The notes beneath the pieces are model-generated. The model made no database searches, was not told the origin of the DNA, and was given only the letters and a program-made list of their open reading frames with translations. A stretch of 64,000 bases of DNA from Arion vulgaris (lineage: Eukaryota; Mollusca; Gastropoda; Stylommatophora; Arionidae). Below, in pieces: positions 10,851 through 21,756 of this stretch. Numbering within the stretch: position 1 is the stretch's first letter; each line of letters opens with the position of its first letter. Where the stretch lies: positions 71,796,366 to 71,860,365 of the forward strand of contig CM036758.1 of assembly GCA_020796225.1 (NCBI GenBank), read 5' to 3'. Position numbers and translations under genes: made by a program.

Positions 10851-11385
10851 CAGCATTCTAGTTACTTGACTACGCCAATATTCTAACTACCTGTCTACGC
10901 CGATATTATAGCTACTTGATTACGTTGAGGCTCTAACTACTTGTCTACGCCGATATTATAGCTACTTGATTACGTCAAGGCTCTAACTACTTGACTACGT
11001 CGTCGTTCTAACTATTTGACTACGCCGACGTTCTAACTACTGGACTATGCCAGCAGTTTAGCTATTTGATTATTATATCATTCTAACTACTTGGCTACGT
11101 CATCTTTCTACTTGGCCACGTCATCGTTCTAACGACTTGACTACGTCATCGTTCTAACTACTTGACTACGTCATCGTTCTACTTGACTACGTCACCGTTC
11201 TACTTGACTACGTCATTGTTATAACTACTTGACTACGTCATCGTTCTACTTGACTACGTCACCGTTCTACTTGACTACGTCATTGTTCTAACTACTTGGC
11301 TACGTCATCGTTCTACTTGACTACGTCACCGTTCTACTTGACTACGTCACCGTTCTAACTACTTGACTACGTCATCGTTCTAAGT
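10850..11385. repeat. degenerate 20-26 bp tandem array
   Basis: Units resemble ctacttgactacgtcatcg followed by ttctaa. The right half is more regular than the left, with a shorter variant lacking taacta. Confidence 0.9.
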
Positions 11386-12395
11386 TCGGTGAGTAACCAT
11401 GTGTGCTCCGATCTCTTTCTTACACAGGAAGATCTGAGCAGTAGTGCACAAACTCCGTAGCACCGACAAGGGTCCCCGAAGTAATTGAGAAGATGGTGAA
11501 ACTATTTTGTAAGAATTACATATTTAAAAAATCTTTCTATGAATTTTTCCCGGGCAGCGGAATTCCAGTCTGCTCTTCTCGATTTTGAACTGATAAGATT
11601 TTGAACTGATAAGGTTTTGAACTGATAAGGTTTTGAACTGATAAGATTTTGAACTGATAAGATTTTGAACTGATAAGATTTTGAACTGATAAGGTTTTGA
11701 ACTGATAGGATTTTGAACTGATAAGGTTTTGAACTGATAAGGTTTTGAACTGATAAGATTTTGAACTGTTAAGGTTTTGAACTGATAAGGTTTTGAACTG
11801 ATAAGGTTTTGAACTGATAAGGTTTTGAACTGATAAGGTTTTGAACTGATAAAGTTTTGAACTGATAAGGTTTTGAACTGATAAGGTTTTGAACTGATAA
11901 GGTTTTGAACTGATAAGGTTTTGAACTGATAAGGTTTTGAACTGATAAGGTTTTGAACTGATAAAGTTTTGAACTGATAAGGTTTTGAACTGATAAGATT
12001 TTGAACTGATAAGGTTTTGAACTGATAAGATTTTGAACTGATAAGGTTTTGAACTGATAAGGTTTTGAACTGATAAGATTTTGAACTGATAAGATTTTGA
12101 ACTGATAAGGTTTTGAACTGATAAGATTTTGAACTGATAAGGTTTTGAACTGATAAGGTTTTGAACTGATAAGGTTTTGAACTGATAAGGTTTTGAACTG
12201 TGTCGTGCTCAACTTGAAAACGGGAACCTACGTTATATCGTCCGTCTCCGACAGGATTAGGAACTCGATCTCACCAACACTGAGATCAGGAATCTCTGGA
12301 AAAATATCCCGATGGCTCCACGAGGAAGCGAACCAAGTACCTATGCAAGGAGAGGTGAGTACTAACCTCGACGCCATAGAGACCCCCAACTGATC
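11386..12395 (-). mobile_element. SINE-H copy split by an internal 17-bp array
   Basis: The left part (11386-11580) is the SINE-H 3' half read on minus, with gtgcacaaactccgtagca and cgggcagcgg. The right part (12200-12395) is its 5' half, with cgtccgtctccgacagg, gatggctccacgaggaagcg and a tRNA-like head. Between them the SINE sequence ctcgattttgaac is expanded into an array. Confidence 0.82.
11581..12200. repeat. 17-bp tandem array, about 36 units
   Basis: The unit is gattttgaactgataag with a ggttttgaac variant. Its first ten bases equal the SINE-H sequence at the left junction. Not a multiple of three; the 147-residue minus frame is a cyclic translation artefact. Confidence 0.95.
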
Positions 12396-12419
12396 ATTAT
12401 ACCACTGGACCCCTGAGTG

Positions 12420-12880
12420 AATGGAAAACCACATTACGCATACGTGCAGAATCTTGTGAAGAGAAACGTAGGGATGCCATTGCCAAACTTGGTCTCTGAC
12501 AGCAACACACCACAGAAAGCTCACCACGATGCAAATGAAATGCTTGAAGAAGGCAATGTGGGTCACCAGGAAAGATAGACTACGGAATGAAGACATCAGA
12601 AGCAGAGTGGACATACCTTCATGCACCAAATACATCGAAAGACAACACATGCAGTGGTTTTGACATTTAATGAGAATGAAATACAACCAACCACCAATAA
12701 CAGCATACAATAAAATGAGATCAGGTACTAGAGATAAGGGAAGACCAAGAAAAAGATGGATAGACAATATGGCCTGGGGGAAAGACAAAGGACAATAGAC
12801 TTAGGAATGAATTTAAAAGGCAAGAGAAACAAGCGCAAACTCAGAAGTCGTTACGGCAACACATTTGTCAAATGACCGTC
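12420..12880 (+). mobile_element. LINE-4 fragment (ORF2 C-terminus)
   Basis: Plus reading gives MKCLKKAMWVTRKDRLRNED, YIERQHMQWF, then RDKGRPRKRWIDNM. These are the usual motifs after a LINE reverse transcriptase. Stops interrupt it. A sister copy lies on minus at 39.4-40.0 kb. Confidence 0.7.
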
Positions 12881-12930
12881 TGTAAAGGCTAACTATATCA
12901 TATGTATGTATATTATATGGGCACATCCAT

Positions 12931-13188
12931 GCGTGTGGTGCCGGCGCCGGAAAGGAAAGCAAAGAATAGTACCACTGCGACCTACAATGTATATCGTAAG
13001 AGGCGACTATTTTAAGGAACTAGGGATGCTACCCTAGTAAATAAAAAGCAGCGCAGAAATCGGATGTGCTGGCCTAGTTGTAGTCGCATAACTGGCACAA
13101 CGTGCAATCGCTCTTGGGCTCAGATCGCATACAAATCACACAGAGTGGTTGACAGGTGGTCATATGGAGCGTTTGAAGAAGAAGAAGA
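12931..13188 (+). mobile_element. SINE-A copy
   Basis: Full-length plus copy from gcgtgtggtgccggcg to a (GAA)n tail. Confidence 0.85.
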
Positions 13189-13194
13189 TAAGGG

Positions 13195-13516
13195 CAAAGC
13201 GCCATTGCAAAAAAAACTTCATGTGAAATGCACTGCCTGCGAAAAAGTTATCAACAAAACCAGAAAAGACAGAATCACCAACATCATCGTCAGAAAGAAA
13301 GTTGGCACAGATCGGTGCTTGAACTCCATTGAGAAACAAAGAATGAAGTGGTTTGGCCACTTAATATGAATGCATCAAAACCCCACAGTATACAGAGTCT
13401 TCTACAACAGAACATCAGGAAAGAAGGCGAAAGGAAGACCACGAAAAAGATGGTTAGATGGCATAGAAGAATTCTATGTATCTATCAGAGATACAATAGA
13501 ATTCTATCAGACAAAT
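13195..13516 (+). mobile_element. LINE-5 fragment (ORF2 C-terminus)
   Basis: Plus reading gives KCTACEKVINKTRKDRITNI, NSIEKQRMKWFGHLI and, after a stop, GKKAKGRPRKRWLDGIEE. It shares its order of motifs with the copy at 22.2-22.7 kb. Confidence 0.72.
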
Positions 13517-13690
13517 GTAGGCCCTAGGGTGCTACCTAGTAAATAAAAGCATCGCAGAAATCGGATGTGCTGGCCTACTTGTAGGCGCATAACTGGCACA
13601 ACGTACAATCGTTCTTAGGCTCAGATCACATACAAATCACACAGAGTGGTTGACAAGTGGTCGATATGGAGCGTTCGAAGAAGAAGAAGA
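13517..13690 (+). mobile_element. SINE-A copy, 5' truncated
   Basis: Begins at gtaggccctagggtgctacc and runs to a (GAA)n tail. It sits between two LINE-5 pieces. Confidence 0.82.
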
Positions 13691-13930
13691 CTAGACGCCT
13701 AGAGCTGTTGGAGGTTTCTGGATTTTAAAGAAAGCACGGAAGACCACGGAAAAGATGGTTACATTACATAGCAGAATCCTGTCAAAGAGAAAAAATAACA
13801 ATCACCCAAGCTACTGGAACAGCGCAAGACAAAAACAGAAAACCACGACACTAGGCAACAACCCAGTAGCAGTGTGACGACAAAAGCAGAAGAAGAAGAA
13901 TCTGAACTTGATAACGGGCTCTGAATTGAA
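13691..13930 (+). mobile_element. LINE-5 3' fragment
   Basis: Reads KHGRPRKRWLHYIAESCQRE then an end with agaagaagaagaa. The same 3' end, with a further stretch containing cttgataacgggctctgaa, is at 22.6-22.75 kb. Confidence 0.65.
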
Positions 13931-14157
13931 CAAAAACATTCGAAGATTATATGGAATCTACAGTAATTTGTACCGGTACAACATACAAATGTAATATATC
14001 GTCTGATCTTGTATGTACAAATTGCATCGTGTGGTTCCATTGATTACAATAAAATGAGATGTGGTCAAGGGATATAACCACTGTATAAACGATACTATTT
14101 ATGAGTTATCCTTCTATTTGTTCTGAATCGTCAATTACTCTATATCGATTGTCTGTT

Positions 14158-14830
14158 TATCAATTTAGATATATGTTTTCCATTCATCCGTCTACGTTCA
14201 GGTACCAGCGGTACGTGCAAAAGGTACCAGGTTCGCACCCTGGTAAAGCCATCTGGATATTTTTCCAGAGATCCCTGTTCTCAGTGTAGGTGAGATCAAA
14301 TTCCTAGTCCTATCGTATCAATTTAGATATATGTTTTCCATTCATCCGTCTACGTTCAGGTACCAGCGGTACGTGCAAAAGGTACCAGGTTCGCACCCTG
14401 GTGAAGCCATCTGGATATTTTTCCAGAGATCCCTGTTCTCAGTGTAGGTGAGATCAAATTCCTAGTCCTATCGGAGACGGACGATAAAACGTAGAGCCCG
14501 TGTTAAATTTGAGCAGGTAAAAGAACCCTTGTCGGTTCAAAAATCGAGAAGAGCAGACTGGAAATCCGCTGCCTGGGCAAAATTCACTTGAAAAAAAATT
14601 AATTAAAAATTTCTTCAAAATATATCTTCACCATCTTCAAAATTAGATCAGGGACCTTCGTCGGAGCTATGGAGTTCGTGCACTGCAGCTGAGATCTTCC
14701 TGTGTGGGAAAGAGATGGGAGCATACAAATAGTTACTCATCGAATTGCAATGATGATGGTCCTATCAATCAATCAATCAATTAATCAATCGATCAATCAA
14801 TCGATCGATCGATCAATCAATCAATCAATC
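14158..14830 (+). mobile_element. SINE-H copy with a 158-bp internal duplication
   Basis: Two adjacent copies of a 158-base segment (from 14158 and from 14316) carry the tRNA-like head with ggtaccaggttcgcaccctg. The second continues through the full SINE body (gagacggacgataaaacg, gcagactggaaatccgctgc) to a long (ATCA)n/(ATCG)n tail. Confidence 0.82.
14764..14830. repeat. (ATCA)n tail
   Basis: Tetranucleotide run at the 3' end of the SINE-H copy, with ATCG variants. Confidence 0.9.
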
Positions 14831-14989
14831 TAGCTGTCTGTGCTGTGCTACTGTATACCCATCTTTACCTAACACAGATATAAGCAGCCTAAAGTAACAA
14901 CGATATTCTATGTATAGTTTCTTCTTTCCTTTCGTTCGCTTAAAATATTGTCTAAATTGTCAGTGTTGTCTCTTGTCTAAACTTCACCG

Positions 14990-15244
14990 CCTGTATGGTG
15001 CCGGAACCCGCAAGGGGAAGCAAAGAATAGTACCACTGCGACCTACAAAGCATGTCGTAGGAGGAGACTGATGTAGGACCTAGGAAACTACCTAGTAAAT
15101 ATAAAGCATTGCAGAAATAATCGGATGTGTTGGCCTACTTGTAGGCGCATAAGTGGCATAATGTAAATTATTCTTAGGCTCAGATCACATACAAATCACA
15201 CAGAGTGGTTAACACGTGGTCGATATAGAGAGTTCGAAGAGGAG
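14990..15244 (+). mobile_element. SINE-A copy
   Basis: Full-length plus copy with a short GAA tail, abutting a minus-strand SINE-D. Confidence 0.83.
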
Positions 15245-15400
15245 TATTTTTTTTTCGTAACCCTTCGGTTTGGTGCCACGAACATCGTAAATCTGGGGAA
15301 TCTGTGGCTTTTTCTGCCATCCCGCGGAATTGAACCCGCACACACAGAGAGATAGTCACCCGTAGTCCAACGCGCTACGAACACGCTGGGCAGACGGACT
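15245..15400 (-). mobile_element. SINE-D copy, 3' truncated
   Basis: T run on the left, then cgtaacccttcgg; tRNA-like head on the right with cgtagtccaacgcgctacg. The last third of the body is missing. Confidence 0.82.
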
Positions 15401-15403
15401 GAA

Positions 15404-15695
15404 GAAGCTTCCCTGTCTTTTGTAGATAATACAGAAGTTTGTACAGTTTTCGTTTCCGCTGTTGTTTTACTAGACCCAGTGAGTTTTGTTTCAGTGATAT
15501 CAAATTTCGGACAATCTTGAAGTATGTGCCCTGGAGTCGGGATGCCTGTACAGATGTACACATTGCTAAATTGCCTGCCTATCTTGAATTTTTCATTTTG
15601 TAGTCGGCTGCGGAGTCGACTGTGTCCTGTTCTGTGGCGCATAATGTCTACTTTGTATAATCGATAAAGGAGTATTTGATGAAGACTTATGCCTT
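15404..15695 (-). mobile_element. LINE-2 fragment (RNase H-type LINE, C-terminal zinc-knuckle region)
   Basis: Minus reading gives KVDIMRHRTGHSRLRSRLQN, KFKIG and PGHILQDCPKFD. This resembles the region after the RNase H domain where H-I-L-Q-D-C-P is conserved. The long minus frame 15196-16119 is a chance fusion of this with neighbours and is not a gene. Confidence 0.68.
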
Positions 15696-15699
15696 TCTG

Positions 15700-15875
15700 C
15701 TGGCGACTTATGAACAACCAGGTAGAAGATGGATTCAGGATGTAACTGATGGTCTGAACATGACAGCTGCAGAGGCGGGACATCTGGCCTACTAGAGAGG
15801 GAGAGAAATTCCGAAAGACTGTTGGGGTGGCAAAGTTCTGCTCAGGGCAAGCTATTTGATGATGATGATGATTTA
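15700..15875 (+). mobile_element. LINE-3 3' fragment
   Basis: Reads GRRWIQDVTDGLNMTAAEAG, a stop, then KTVGVAKFCSGQAI and a (GAT)n tail. It matches 29.75-29.9 kb almost word for word. Confidence 0.75.
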
Positions 15876-16319
15876 CAATAAATTCATTCATTTTATTCCA
15901 GTTGGAAGAGTAGATGTTACTACATTTACTAGCTTTTCCAGCACAGCGGTTACCAAACTCTGAATTTTCGCGGAACTCCCCCGCCGCCGCCCCTGCCGCT
16001 GACCCCCACAAGTTTCTGATGATCATGATGATGTATATACATTTTCTGAAGACGTCTACCTGTCTCTGGAAATATATACCTGTTTGCTGGAAGTGAATTA
16101 ACCTTTCCATCTTCATCAAGACTCAATGTTCTAAGAGACCAACATCAAAGTTGCCCTTTCCCTCCCATCATGTGCGGAAGACTACACAGCTTGTGGCATT
16201 TAACCCTTGAGTCACCGAGTTAATTAGATGTCTGAGATTAGAAATAACTAGGTAGAAATGTGTGTAATCAGATATAGACACCACAAGTAACAACAGTATG
16301 TAGGCGACGGTACACACTC

Positions 16320-16760
16320 CCGAATCGTGTACAAGCCTCAATCGTGTACACACCCCCAGTTGTGTACAAGTCCAAGTCGTGAACAAGCCGCCAGTCGTGT
16401 ACAGCCTCAAGTCGTGTAGAAGCCTCCCAGTCATGTACAAGCCCCAAGTCGCGTACAAGCCCCCAGTCGTGTACAAGTCCCTAGTCGTGTACAAGTTCCC
16501 AGTTATGTACAAGCCCCCAGTCGTGTACAAGCTCCCAGTCATGTACAAGCCCCCAGTCGTGTACAAGCACCCAGTCGTGTACAAGTCCCTAGTCGTGTAC
16601 AAGTTCCCAGTTATGTACAAGCCCCCAGTCGTGTACAAGCTTCCAGTCATGTACAAGCCCCCAGTCGTGTACAAGTCCCTAGTCGTGTACAACCCCCAGT
16701 CGCGTACAAGCCAAACTCGTGTATACGCTCCCAGTCGTGTGCAGGCTCCTGTCGCGTACT
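16320..16760. repeat. 18-bp tandem array
   Basis: The unit is close to cccccagtcgtgtacaag, with catgtac and tcccta variants. The open frames on both strands (183 residues plus, 219 minus) are repeat translations. Confidence 0.92.
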
Positions 16761-16829
16761 CGCCCCAGTCACCTACACGCTCCAGTCGCGTACTCGCCTC
16801 AGTCGGGAACAAACCGCAACTCCCCACCC

Positions 16830-17125
16830 CATCATATCATTGCAGCACTAGCCGAAAACCGTGGCCTAGGACGTCGAAAGCTAAGTTCATACCGTCAGGA
16901 TCTCTTCCTTTGACAACAAACGGACAATAAACTGACAACAAACGGACAACACAGGGAAAACAAACGAGCAATAAACATTCTGAATCAGGAATACAACATA
17001 CATTTTTGTTTGACGATCACAAAAATCATCTCCCCGTTACCTAACAAACAAATCAATAGATCACACACGTACCCGGGACCACCTCTTGTCATCACTAGAG
17101 AAAGAAAACAAATAAGTAGCCCCTT
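16830..17125. other. unassigned sequence
   Basis: Contains a short direct repeat, acaacaaacggacaa, at about 16911-16952. Nothing else is recognised. Confidence 0.4.
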
Positions 17126-17126
17126 A

Positions 17127-17217
17127 TCATACATCATACATCATACATCATACATCATACATCATACATCATACATCATACATCATACATCATACATCAT
17201 ACATCATACATCATACA
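17127..17217. repeat. 7-bp tandem repeat
   Basis: catacat is repeated about twelve times. Confidence 0.93.
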
Positions 17218-17391
17218 GAATTAGGTATTAGAACAGAATAAACATCAGAAGGGAGGGAAAACATCAACAAAGAATATGGCATTAATTGTAACCTTTCACA
17301 TGTGGATTTACGGAATAAGTGGGCGTGTTTGATGGATACAGAAAAACAACAAATACAAATGTTAGGAAAAATATTGCGGAAATAAAATGAT

Positions 17392-17552
17392 CAGTGGCGG
17401 CTCGTGATCGTTTTTGTTGGTGGGGCAGACACACATTTTCGGGAAAATCATGATTTTGGGTTAGATTATATTTTAGTCCATTACATAATAAATTCACGTT
17501 ACACATTATTTTTGGAAGTGCCCCTCTGACCCTTAAGGACGAGCCGCCACTG
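17392..17552 (-). mobile_element. MITE-E copy (hAT-like)
   Basis: Ends are inverted repeats: cagtggcggctcgt on the left and acgagccgccactg-like on the right. Flanks aaaatgat and aaattgat form an 8-bp target duplication with one mismatch. The size of about 160 bp and lack of coding fit a non-autonomous hAT element. Confidence 0.85.
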
Positions 17553-17612
17553 AAATTGATAAATATTGAATATGATTAATATGACGCTAATCGTATAGTT
17601 TACACACATAAA

Positions 17613-17803
17613 GCCACCCGTATGTTGCTGGGATTCTCAAGGGGAGCAAAGAATAGTACCACTGCGACCTACAAGGCATGTCGTAAGAGGTGGTTAAGGT
17701 TGGGGTCTTGTGAAGCTATTCTAATAAATAAAAAGCGTTGCAGAAATCGGATTGCACAATCGAACTGGTACAACGTATAATCGCTCTAGGCTCAGATCAC
17801 ATA
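17613..17803 (+). mobile_element. SINE-A copy, 3' truncated
   Basis: Plus copy ending abruptly in ggctcagatcacat. It directly abuts a minus-strand SINE-A, giving an inverted pair. Confidence 0.8.
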
Positions 17804-17804
17804 A

Positions 17805-18275
17805 TTCTTCTTCTTCGAACGCTCCATATCAGTCACTTGTTAACCACTCTGTGTGATTTGCATGTGATCTGAACCTAAACGATTGCAAGTTGTGCCAGTT
17901 ATGCGCTTACATGTAGACCAGCACATCCAAATTTCTGCGATATTTTTTAATTACTAGGGTAGCTTCCCTAGGTCCTACATTGCCCGTCTGCCCAGCGTGT
18001 TCTTAGCGCGTTGGACTACGGTGACTATCCCTCTGTGTGTGCGGGTTCAATTCCGCGGGATGGCAGAAAAGTCACAGATTCCCCAGATTTACGGTGTTCG
18101 TGGCACGAAACCGAAGGGTTACGATGTCCATGGCACCGAGCCGAAGAGCTGAAAAGCTCAAGTGCTTCTGGATCGGAAAAAAATGGTACTACATCAATCG
18201 CATCTTACGACATGCCTTGCAGGTCGCAGTGGGACTATTCTTTGCTTCCCTTGCGGGCCCCGGCACCACACAGGC
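17805..18275 (-). mobile_element. SINE-A copy interrupted by SINE-D
   Basis: The 3' part is 17805-17980 and the 5' part 18185-18275 (to ccccggcaccaca). A SINE-D lies between. Confidence 0.87.
17981..18184 (+). mobile_element. SINE-D copy nested in SINE-A
   Basis: Full-length copy from tRNA-like head to A-rich end. It is flanked by ggtcctacat (17971-17980) and ggtactacat (18185-18194), a 10-bp target duplication with one mismatch. Confidence 0.9.
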
Positions 18276-18428
18276 GGCTCCAGCAGCAATCTTAAGGATC
18301 TCTTAAAAGATTGCACATATGACTAGATCCGGATTCGTGTCCACATCCTTTGGTTGAGTGCAAGCTGGCAAAGATATATGTGGGAGGAACATATGAAATA
18401 GATATGGGTAAACAAGCAGGAAGAGAGC

Positions 18429-18633
18429 ATTTTTTTCGATCCATAAGCACTTGAGCTTTTTCAGCTCTTCGGCTCGGTGCCATGGACATCGCAACCCTTC
18501 GGTTCGGTGCCACGAACACCGTAAATCTGGGAATCTGTGGCTTTTTCTGCCATCCCGCGGAATTGAACCCGCACACACAGAGGGATAGTCACCGTAGTCC
18601 AACGCGCTACGAACACGCTGGGCAGACGGGCGA
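18429..18633 (-). mobile_element. SINE-D copy
   Basis: Full-length minus copy; T-rich tail on the left, tRNA-like head ending cgctgggcagacggg on the right. Confidence 0.88.
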
Positions 18634-18647
18634 AAAGAGCATATAAG

Positions 18648-18756
18648 AGGGTTGGCTGGCTCTGTCACCAAATCAGGGGGTCAGTCAATGGATCGAATTA
18701 ACATTCTGAACCTGATATCCATAGAGTGGGATCGCAAAGAGGAAATCTCCAGGAAA
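18648..18756 (+). mobile_element. LINE-1 fragment
   Basis: Plus reading contains MAGSVTKSGGQSMDRINILN then EWDRKEE, the segment following the RNase H domain in this family (compare 4.3 and 58.5 kb). Confidence 0.6.
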
Positions 18757-18952
18757 TCCATAGGCGAAGTATTGACCTCATTACGCCCGGTTTCCCCATA
18801 TAGTTCCGTCCCTGTCAGCGGAGATGGCATGCCATCTGCCGAGATCATTACATAAAGCACGTACTTCGTATCTCCGGCAATAATCCTAGAGATCTCATGA
18901 AAAAATTGCTCACGGTCTGGATTGGAACTCACAGCCTTCAGTACGACAGGCA
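18757..18952 (-). mobile_element. SINE-J copy
   Basis: Minus copy containing ttccccatatagttccgtcc, catctgccgagatcatt and a tRNA-like head with ctggattggaactcacagcc. Confidence 0.7.
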
Positions 18953-19056
18953 AACAACTAAACTACTTCTCCTATTGAGATCCCTAAAGAGGAACTGTGT
19001 TGATGCTTCAAGGAGAGTTAGGAGAAGAAGAGAAAGAGATAATAATTCTTCTAGAG

Positions 19057-19518
19057 CATAGATTCCTAAACTATTTCGACCCACCGCCCACTTTGCACAA
19101 TATAAACTTTGTAACGCCCCTCCCCTACACATTATAACAGTTTGCCAACGCCCCCATCCCACTCCCTCATATATAAATGCTTTATTTTCTCTTTGACATA
19201 GACAATTGATATATATTTCTGTCGCACATTGTCAATTTTCAAGTGATTATATTCATGAATTAGAAAATTGATGAAAAAATGGATCGTGAAAGACGGGCAT
19301 AAGATGAATTAAAATGTAGAATTCAAATTTTAAATGATTATTCAATCACAAAATCACGAAACTAATTAATTTTAAAATATTTATTATTAATTTCTTCTTT
19401 AAGGAGCCACCGACCCCGATCGCCTGAACACTCCCGAAATTCTCCTGAGTCCACTATCCCCCGCCTCCCCGAACTCTTTAGCCCCACTGGGGGCGGTTCC
19501 CCACTTTGTGAAACGCTG
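19057..19518 (-). mobile_element. hAT-G MITE copy
   Basis: Ends catagattcctaaac and, inverted, cagcgtttcac. Flanking octamers ttctagag and ctctagat agree at six of eight positions. The long A/T-rich interior matches 49.7 and 56.3 kb. Confidence 0.78.
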
Positions 19519-19598
19519 CTCTAGATAAAGATATTAAATATTTAAACAAAAATATTCAACAAGAAATCGATATATGGAACATTTTAGATAAACATAAC

Positions 19599-19848
19599 GC
19601 CCCATGGGGTGTCAGGGGCTAACAAGGGAACAAATAATAGTACCACTACGACCTATACGGTATCTCGTAAGAGTCGACTGATGTAGGACCTAGGGAAACT
19701 ACCTAGTAAATAAAAAGCATCGCAGAAATCTGATATGCTGGCCTCCTTGTAGGCGCATAACTGGCACAACGTACAATCCCTCTTAGGCTCAGATCACATA
19801 CAAATCACACAGAGTGGTTAACAAGTGGAGCGTTAAAAGAAGAAGAAG
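19599..19848 (+). mobile_element. SINE-A copy with amplified tail
   Basis: Full-length plus copy. Its last 70 bases are the first unit of the array that follows. Confidence 0.83.
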
Positions 19849-20285
19849 CTCTTAGGCTCAGATCACATACAAATCACACAGAGTGGTTAACAAGTGGTCC
19901 ATATGGAGCGTTAGTAGAAAAAGAAGCTCTTAGGCTCAGATCACATACAAATCACACAGAGTGGTTAACAAGTGGTCCATATGGAGCGTTAGTAGAAAAA
20001 GAAGCTCTTAGGCTCAGATCACATACAAATCATACAGAGTGGTTAACAAGTGGTCCATACGGAGTGTTAGAATAAGAAGAAACTCTTAGGCTCAGATCAC
20101 ATATAAATCACACAGAGTGGTTAATAAGTGGAGCGTTAAAAGAAGAAGCTATTAGGCTCAGATTACATATAAATCACACAGAGTGGTTAATAAGTGGAGT
20201 GTTAGAAGAAGAAGAAGGTCTTATGCTCAGATCACATACAAATCACACAGAGTGGTCGATATGGAGCGTTGGAAGAAAAAGAAGA
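19780..20285 (+). repeat. 65-78 bp tandem array of the SINE-A 3' end, 7 units
   Basis: Each unit runs from ctcttaggctcagatcacat through agagtggttaacaagtgg to gagcgtt and a GAA-rich joint. Some units lack tccatat. Units two and three look identical. Confidence 0.92.
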
Positions 20286-20598
20286 AACATATTAGAAGTA
20301 GCTAATAAACAGTGCAAATGAAGCCCTTACCGGTTAGGTAATCGAACTATTGTGTTCGATCAGGCGATCAAGGTCCGTGCCCAGAAGGGAAATAACATCC
20401 ATAAACGTTACAACAATCTAATAATAGCTGTCCAAGGTAGCCACAAATAATGTACTCTTACGTCTGTTAGCGAACGAGGATGGCAGACGTGAAGTCACGT
20501 GAAAGCTTCTTGATGATTGCTGATCTTACGTGTAGTTCTACGCTCCAGGAAGTATCGATTTAATCAATATCGAGACATGAGAGATATCAGTGCACCCA
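20286..20598. other. unassigned sequence
   Basis: No gene or repeat family recognised. Confidence 0.4.
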
Positions 20599-20600
20599 AA

Positions 20601-20834
20601 CGTACAGGGGGCGGCAAATGTGTCTCTTTACAAACGTACAGGGGGCGGCAAATGTGTCTCTTTACAAACGTACAGGGGGCGGCAAATGTGTCTCTTTACA
20701 AACGTACAGGGGGCGGCAAATGTGTCTCTTTACAAACGTACAGGGGGCGGCAAATGTGTCTCTTTACAAACGTACAGGGGGCGGCAAATGTGTCTCTTTA
20801 CAAACGTACAGGGGCGCAAATGTGTCTCTTTACA
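20601..20834. repeat. 34-bp tandem array, about 7 units
   Basis: Unit contains acgtacagggggcggcaaat then gtgtctctttacaa. Nearly perfect; the last unit has a deletion in the G run. The open frames in all three plus frames result from this. Confidence 0.95.
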
Positions 20835-20852
20835 TGTGTTGAAGCATATCAT

Positions 20853-20918
20853 ATTCTTCTTCGTGAACGCTCCATATTGATCACTTAAACCACTCTTTGT
20901 GATCTGAGCTTGCCAGTT
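20853..20918 (-). mobile_element. SINE-A fragment
   Basis: Tail half only (ttcttcgtgaacgctccat and following), minus strand. Confidence 0.65.
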
Positions 20919-20920
20919 AT

Positions 20921-21310
20921 CGTTATCAGTTATCAGTTATATGAGGACTATCATCATAGCACTCCGGACATGTCCATAGGTGTTCCGATCTCCACCTCAG
21001 CAAATCCAGCAGCGTCCAGCGACCCAACACACCAGTTCGATGTTGATTAATCAATCTCTTTGCATATTTAGTATGTCGTTCTTTTCGGGCTGCACCGGTA
21101 TTGACATCCATCTCTTTCAATCTGGTCAGCGATTGGGATTCACAGCCCGGAAACTTCTCTGTTCGGAAAGACTCAATGCGTGAAGAATGTCATTTCAATC
21201 CATGACAGCTCCCTCTGATATTGTAGCCAAGCCAGCCAATCTATCAGCTCGTTCATTACCCTAACTCCTGCGTGCCCAGGGACAAAAATGAAGGTTCTCT
21301 GATCATTGTC
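20921..21310 (-). mobile_element. LINE-1 fragment (RNase H end and C-terminus)
   Basis: Minus reading shows FIFVPGHAGVRVMNELIDWL, the last conserved block of a LINE RNase H domain, then in another frame KEMDVNTGAARKERHTKYAK, RLINQHRTGVLGRWTLLDLL and EHLWTCPEC. At least one frameshift separates them. The 3' tail on the left is a short gttatca repeat. Confidence 0.75.
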
Positions 21311-21356
21311 TGTACCAGTACCTCCACCCAGTTGCGTCTCACCATACCTGATTCGC

Positions 21357-21475
21357 CAGTTATCGTACATTGTTCCAGTTATGTGCCTACAAGTAGGGAC
21401 CAGCACATCCAATTTCTGAGACGCTTTTTATTTACTAGGTTAGATTCCCTAGACCCCTGCCTCAGTCGCCTCTTA
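21357..21475 (-). mobile_element. SINE-A fragment
   Basis: Middle part of SINE-A on minus, cut at its 5' side exactly where the next copy's tail begins. Confidence 0.72.
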
Positions 21476-21737
21476 CTTCTTCTTCTTCGAACGTTCCATA
21501 TCGATCACTTGTTAAACCACTCTTTGTGATTTGTATGTGATCTGAGCCTAAGAGCGATTGTACGTTGTGACAGTTATGCGCCTATAAGTAGGTCATCACA
21601 TCTGATTTCTGCGACGTTTTTTATTTACTAGGTTAGCTTCCCTAAGCCCCTACCTCAGTCGCATCTTACGTCGTAGCCTTGTAGGTCGCAGTGGTACTAT
21701 TCTTTGCTCCCACTGTAAGCATCGGCAACACACTGGC
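21476..21737 (-). mobile_element. SINE-A copy
   Basis: Full-length minus copy immediately following the fragment in the same orientation. Confidence 0.83.
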
Positions 21738-21756
21738 TGTTGAAGCATAGGAAATG

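Noticed and set aside
12228..12788. 186-residue minus-strand hydrophobic frame
   Set aside because: It is the antisense of the LINE-4 fragment, whose plus reading carries the conserved LINE motifs.
15196..16119. 307-residue minus-strand open frame
   Set aside because: It runs through a SINE-D, LINE-2 remains and antisense LINE-3 sequence. No single domain or conserved order supports a gene.
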